Source of the DNA: Ulva prolifera
Lineage: Eukaryota > Chlorophyta > Ulvophyceae > Ulvales > Ulvaceae
Assembly (NCBI GenBank): GCA_023078555.1
Contig: CM041203.1
Coordinates: forward strand, 143,481 to 207,480
Length of the DNA stretch: 64,000 nt
Direction of reading: 5' to 3'
Notes under the pieces: model-generated
Database searches by the model: none
Told to the model about the DNA's origin: nothing
The model's input: the letters and a program-made list of their open reading frames with translations, nothing else
Position numbers and translations under genes: made by a program
In this document: positions 61,148-64,000 of the stretch, piece by piece
Layout of the letters: every line of letters begins with the position of its first letter
How positions within the stretch are numbered: the first letter of the stretch is position 1

Positions 61148-63249
61148 CTACTGGAGAGGGATCCCTTCGTCCATTCCCATTGGATCGTATTCAGAAAAGT
61201 CTGCGAAGCCCCTGGATCGCAGTTTGTATGCTTGGTACTTTCTGCAAAACATACCAAGTATGAGTGCAGGTACAACAAACGAGACAGGACATGTTGCAAC
61301 ATGTGCCGCTGCACAGGCAATGTGGATCTCAGTGCGTACTTCCACCCAAATGTCCCCAGAGCGCCAACAACAGCCAGTCCAAATATTACCCCAAAAAGAG
61401 TACCAACAGAAGAGCCCTGCCCTTTGGTACTCTCTTGAGGACTTTCAACGACAGTCATGTCGCTGGCAGTGTCAGAGTTGGCATCAATTGTGCCTGTTGT
61501 AGCCGCTGCAGAAGCATGTGCGGACGCCGATGAGGTTGTGGTGGTCGTGGCAGTCGTGGTCGTTGTGGTGCTACCTGTCGCCCATGCTCCCACACCAGTT
61601 CCAGGTTTCTTGATGGGCAGACTGATGTTAGCCTGCGGAACCTTTGTACGTCAGCTTGGCGCAAATGAGGTTGATGGGCCTTTCCGTGACGGCATGATGC
61701 AAAATATTGAATATTGACAGAGGCAGACATGAAGATTTAGGTGCCATAATGCTTTGACACAGGCAGTCAAGGATACCCAGGGACGAATCATAGCTATTAC
61801 CTGTGCAACAGAGCTTCCTTGCTCTACAATTCCAGCCGGGCCATCTACGAATCCGAAGACACTGCGTGCAATCTGTGTTGCAATGATGGACTCTGCAGAT
61901 TTTTTCTTCTTATCTGACAACCCAGTACAGAATTTATCACTACCGCATGTTGCTGCCTCCACAACATGAGTGGTGCACTCTCCAGCAAAGTCGGCGTCAT
62001 CTTTGGATGTGAAGATGTCACAAACAGGCTTGTCCCAGATCTCTGCAAAAAGGGTGTCACTAAAATTCTGCCCAAGCAGCTGCAGCCCAAGTTCTGCGAA
62101 GCCATCATCATTCACCTCAGCGTTCTCCAGCGCTTCACCAAAGGTAAGTGTAGCATTTCCACAGCTGCAGGTTGCGATAGTGGCATGACACATCTCACGG
62201 CAAGCCATGGTCTTGCTCATTGCTTGGACGACAGATGGAATGGCTGCTGCAATTGCGGTCGACTCTGGCAAGCCAAGGTCTTCTTCTTGCTTCACTTCGA
62301 GAATGGCTGGAAAAATTGCCTTGTGGACATGTGTCATGAAGCTTCCACACTCTGGCAGAGCTTGCACACACCACTGCAAGCGTTGAATGCTCAGGAAACA
62401 CTGATTGCCATAACCTGAACTGCGTAGCACCCGCTTGTCCCCATGTCATCCAGAGAGTCCCAGATAGCACGTTTCGTACCAAGGCCTGTAAGTTCTCGAT
62501 ACACTCGGGGCAATGCTGGGTGACATTATTGTAGTCTCCATCACCTAAGTGATGGCGCAGAGCATCTCCCGGGTGAATTTCGAGTTGCTTTTCTGAGTCA
62601 GAAAAGTACGCGCAGTCAACACGCAAGTCTTCACGGTATGGCTTGCAGGTAGAGCCGAACTTTGACTTGTCTGGAATGTTCTTGCAAGATGGTGTACCTC
62701 CAAAGATGTTGCAATCCTGCACAAGTGATTGCTCTTACTCTGGGCACTGCGCAGGCCATCACTTCATGCGCAGATGGTGCAAAAGAAAACAGGCGCACCA
62801 GCTCTGGTGATTGATCCATCAACGCTTTCCCAGCCTGCTTGAGTACCTCGTTCTGCACCTGTACAGGATGGATCTATCAGAGGATCTGGGTTGGGGCGCG
62901 CTGCGACATGTCGGGCCATGCAGCCTCAGGCGTTCCTTTGTCACAGAGTCATGACCTGGATTGGCAAGAAATTCGAGGAAGGGTACCTGTTCGGGCATCT
63001 TTGCCAGGGTAGCAAAAAATTCTATCGGGTCGTCTGCTCCACTGTCTACAGCGCATTGAACAGAGTGGTGCAGGGCTTACAATGAATGCGACCACACAAC
63101 AAAGGCACGTCCAAACGGCAATCACGAAATGCACTGAAGCTTGAAGGATACGTAGCCTTACCATAGTAATAGTCGGCCTTCGTGCACGCAAGGACTGCAC
63201 AGAGCAGTAACGCTGCTTTCAAGAGCCAGCTCATCGCGCAGGATCGCAT
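61148..63249 (-). CDS. Type I membrane protein with signal peptide, cysteine-rich ectodomain and Thr-rich stalk
   Basis: ATG at 63249 opens a signal peptide (MSWLLKAALLLCAVLACTKA at its second Met) joined at a GTAAGG donor. Exon 2 reads DSGADDPIEFFATLAKMPEQ. Later exons give the ectodomain: SPELVRLFSFAPSAHEVMAC; DCNIFGGTPSCKNIPDKSKF, CAYFSDSEKQ, QHCPECIENL; and a long exon (61.8-62.36 kb) with WCVQALPECGSFMTHVHKAI, TMACREMCHATIATCSCG, KPVCDIFTSKDDADFAGECT and CGSDKFCTGLS. An exon from about 61.64 kb adds a mucin-like stalk (TTTTTTATTTTTSSASAHAS), the membrane helix VGTLFGVIFGLAVVGALGTF and a short basic tail ending DPMGMDEGIPLQ. CREMCHATIATC recalls the C-R-x-x-C cluster of Frizzled cysteine-rich domains, a tentative likeness. 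It is probably a cell-surface or endomembrane receptor. Confidence 0.7.
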
Positions 63250-64000
63250 CGTCTAAAGGACACAAACACGTGGAGTTCACCTGAGGGACATCAAAACATG
63301 CATTAGACTCTACAAGAACCGAATCGGGGCGCAGCCATGTTAAGGATGGATGGTGGAGTACAGTTTCGGGAGGGTGCAGATCTGCAAAACTGTCGAGCAA
63401 TTAAGCCAAAGCGTTGAAAGATATGCCACTGGCTGTGGATCCTCTGCACGGAGTGAATGCTGTCGAGCGATGCGCTGCGACGTGTGATCATTAGTGCGAG
63501 GTACGACACCCATATAACGAGAGATACCTTGTCCAGGAGGGCGAGCGGGCATGTGCGCCAGTAGCTGCTATGGCGATTCAAGCTTCGGCTGCAGCAATCA
63601 ACAGCCAAACACATAAAAATCCATGCAACACATGAAGTCATAACAACCTCCCTTCAACATCACGATTCGTTTACCAAAAAAGTTTTGTAGCACATCTGCC
63701 AAGCATTGTACATCATCAAACACACAGAGAAGGCACGGCGCTTGAACGAATTATCCCGTCCGTAAAAATTGCAATTGTTGCGAATGCGTGGACGTGTGCA
63801 AAACTACGCAGAGGACGCTGCGGGCAAAATATCGGTTTTTCTCTTCTAGAACACGCGTTGTCGTCCACTGCTGTGGGGTACCCGCCCGTGCAGCAGCTGC
63901 TGTCTCTACCTCTCCCTCCTTTTGAAATTACATTTGCAGCATATTTCGACGGCGAATGCATCAGCTTGCTGAATCTACTAGTGGTATATGCAGACCGTTG
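63250..64000. other. Right-edge spacer
   Basis: Upstream of the membrane-protein start. Several short overlapping minus-strand frames (63303-63641, 63716-63961) show no motif. It should contain that gene's promoter. Confidence 0.4.

Overview
The window is nuclear DNA of an intron-rich eukaryote, most likely a green alga and perhaps a trebouxiophyte. Nearly every recognisable protein is split by short introns with GT donors and TGCAG-type acceptors, often at conserved codon phases. The gene set is plant-like: a DA1 peptidase with a ubiquitin-interacting motif and LIM domain, a PTS2-type peroxisomal citrate synthase, a malonyl-CoA synthetase, an H+/inositol symporter, and a DUF1802 protein typical of cyanobacteria and algae. 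The retroelement fragments carry a reverse-transcriptase C-terminus that I recall from green-algal LINEs. The lineage is inferred; there is no rRNA or organellar marker here.

Layout. 1-1.5 kb: a thioredoxin-fold GST (-), with its 3' end unresolved at the left edge. 1.5-4.3 kb: repeat-rich spacer holding a solitary LINE-type 3' end, an AT palindrome and a G tract. 4.3-7.9 kb: a complete Pumilio RNA-binding protein (+). 9.3-12.0 kb: citrate synthase (-). 12.8 kb: an unassigned coding-looking terminal exon (-). 13.8-14.4 kb: an EF-hand protein (+), convergent with NAA35 of the NatC acetyltransferase (-, 14.5-17.7 kb). 18.2-20.6 kb: DENND6-type Rab exchange factor (+), convergent with an ELL-associated factor EAF (-, 21.0-22.6 kb). 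23.1-24.7 kb: an unidentified gene (-). 26.1-28.7 kb: DA1 (-). 29.5-31.3 kb: an unidentified gene (+), then three more + genes: an ATP-grasp ligase resembling carnosine synthase, malonyl-CoA synthetase and PDIA6/P5. 41.7-44.6 kb: tRNA-dihydrouridine synthase (-), divergent from the inositol symporter (+, 45.1-48.3 kb). 48.8-50.8 kb: a disordered protein with an EF-hand-like segment (+). 51.6-52.7 kb: a coiled-coil protein (-), divergent from the DUF1802 gene (+). 54.6-55.7 kb: a stand-alone, motif-poor RecA2 helicase domain (-). 56.1-60.0 kb: a cluster of 5'-truncated LINE 3' ends with a 113-unit CA array. 61.1-63.2 kb: a secreted/type I membrane protein with a cysteine-rich ectodomain (-).

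The genes do not form an operon or an obvious pathway cluster; this is ordinary eukaryotic gene order with alternating strands. Most exon boundaries for GST, PUM, citrate synthase, EAF and DUF1802 could be placed so that codon phase closes exactly. For the other genes the span is supported but some internal exons are not resolved. The points most worth a second look are the pseudo-helicase, the Frizzled-like ectodomain, the carnosine-synthase-like ligase in an alga, the twin active-site introns in the PDI gene, and the LINE 3'-end family ending in TTGTAACACACA.
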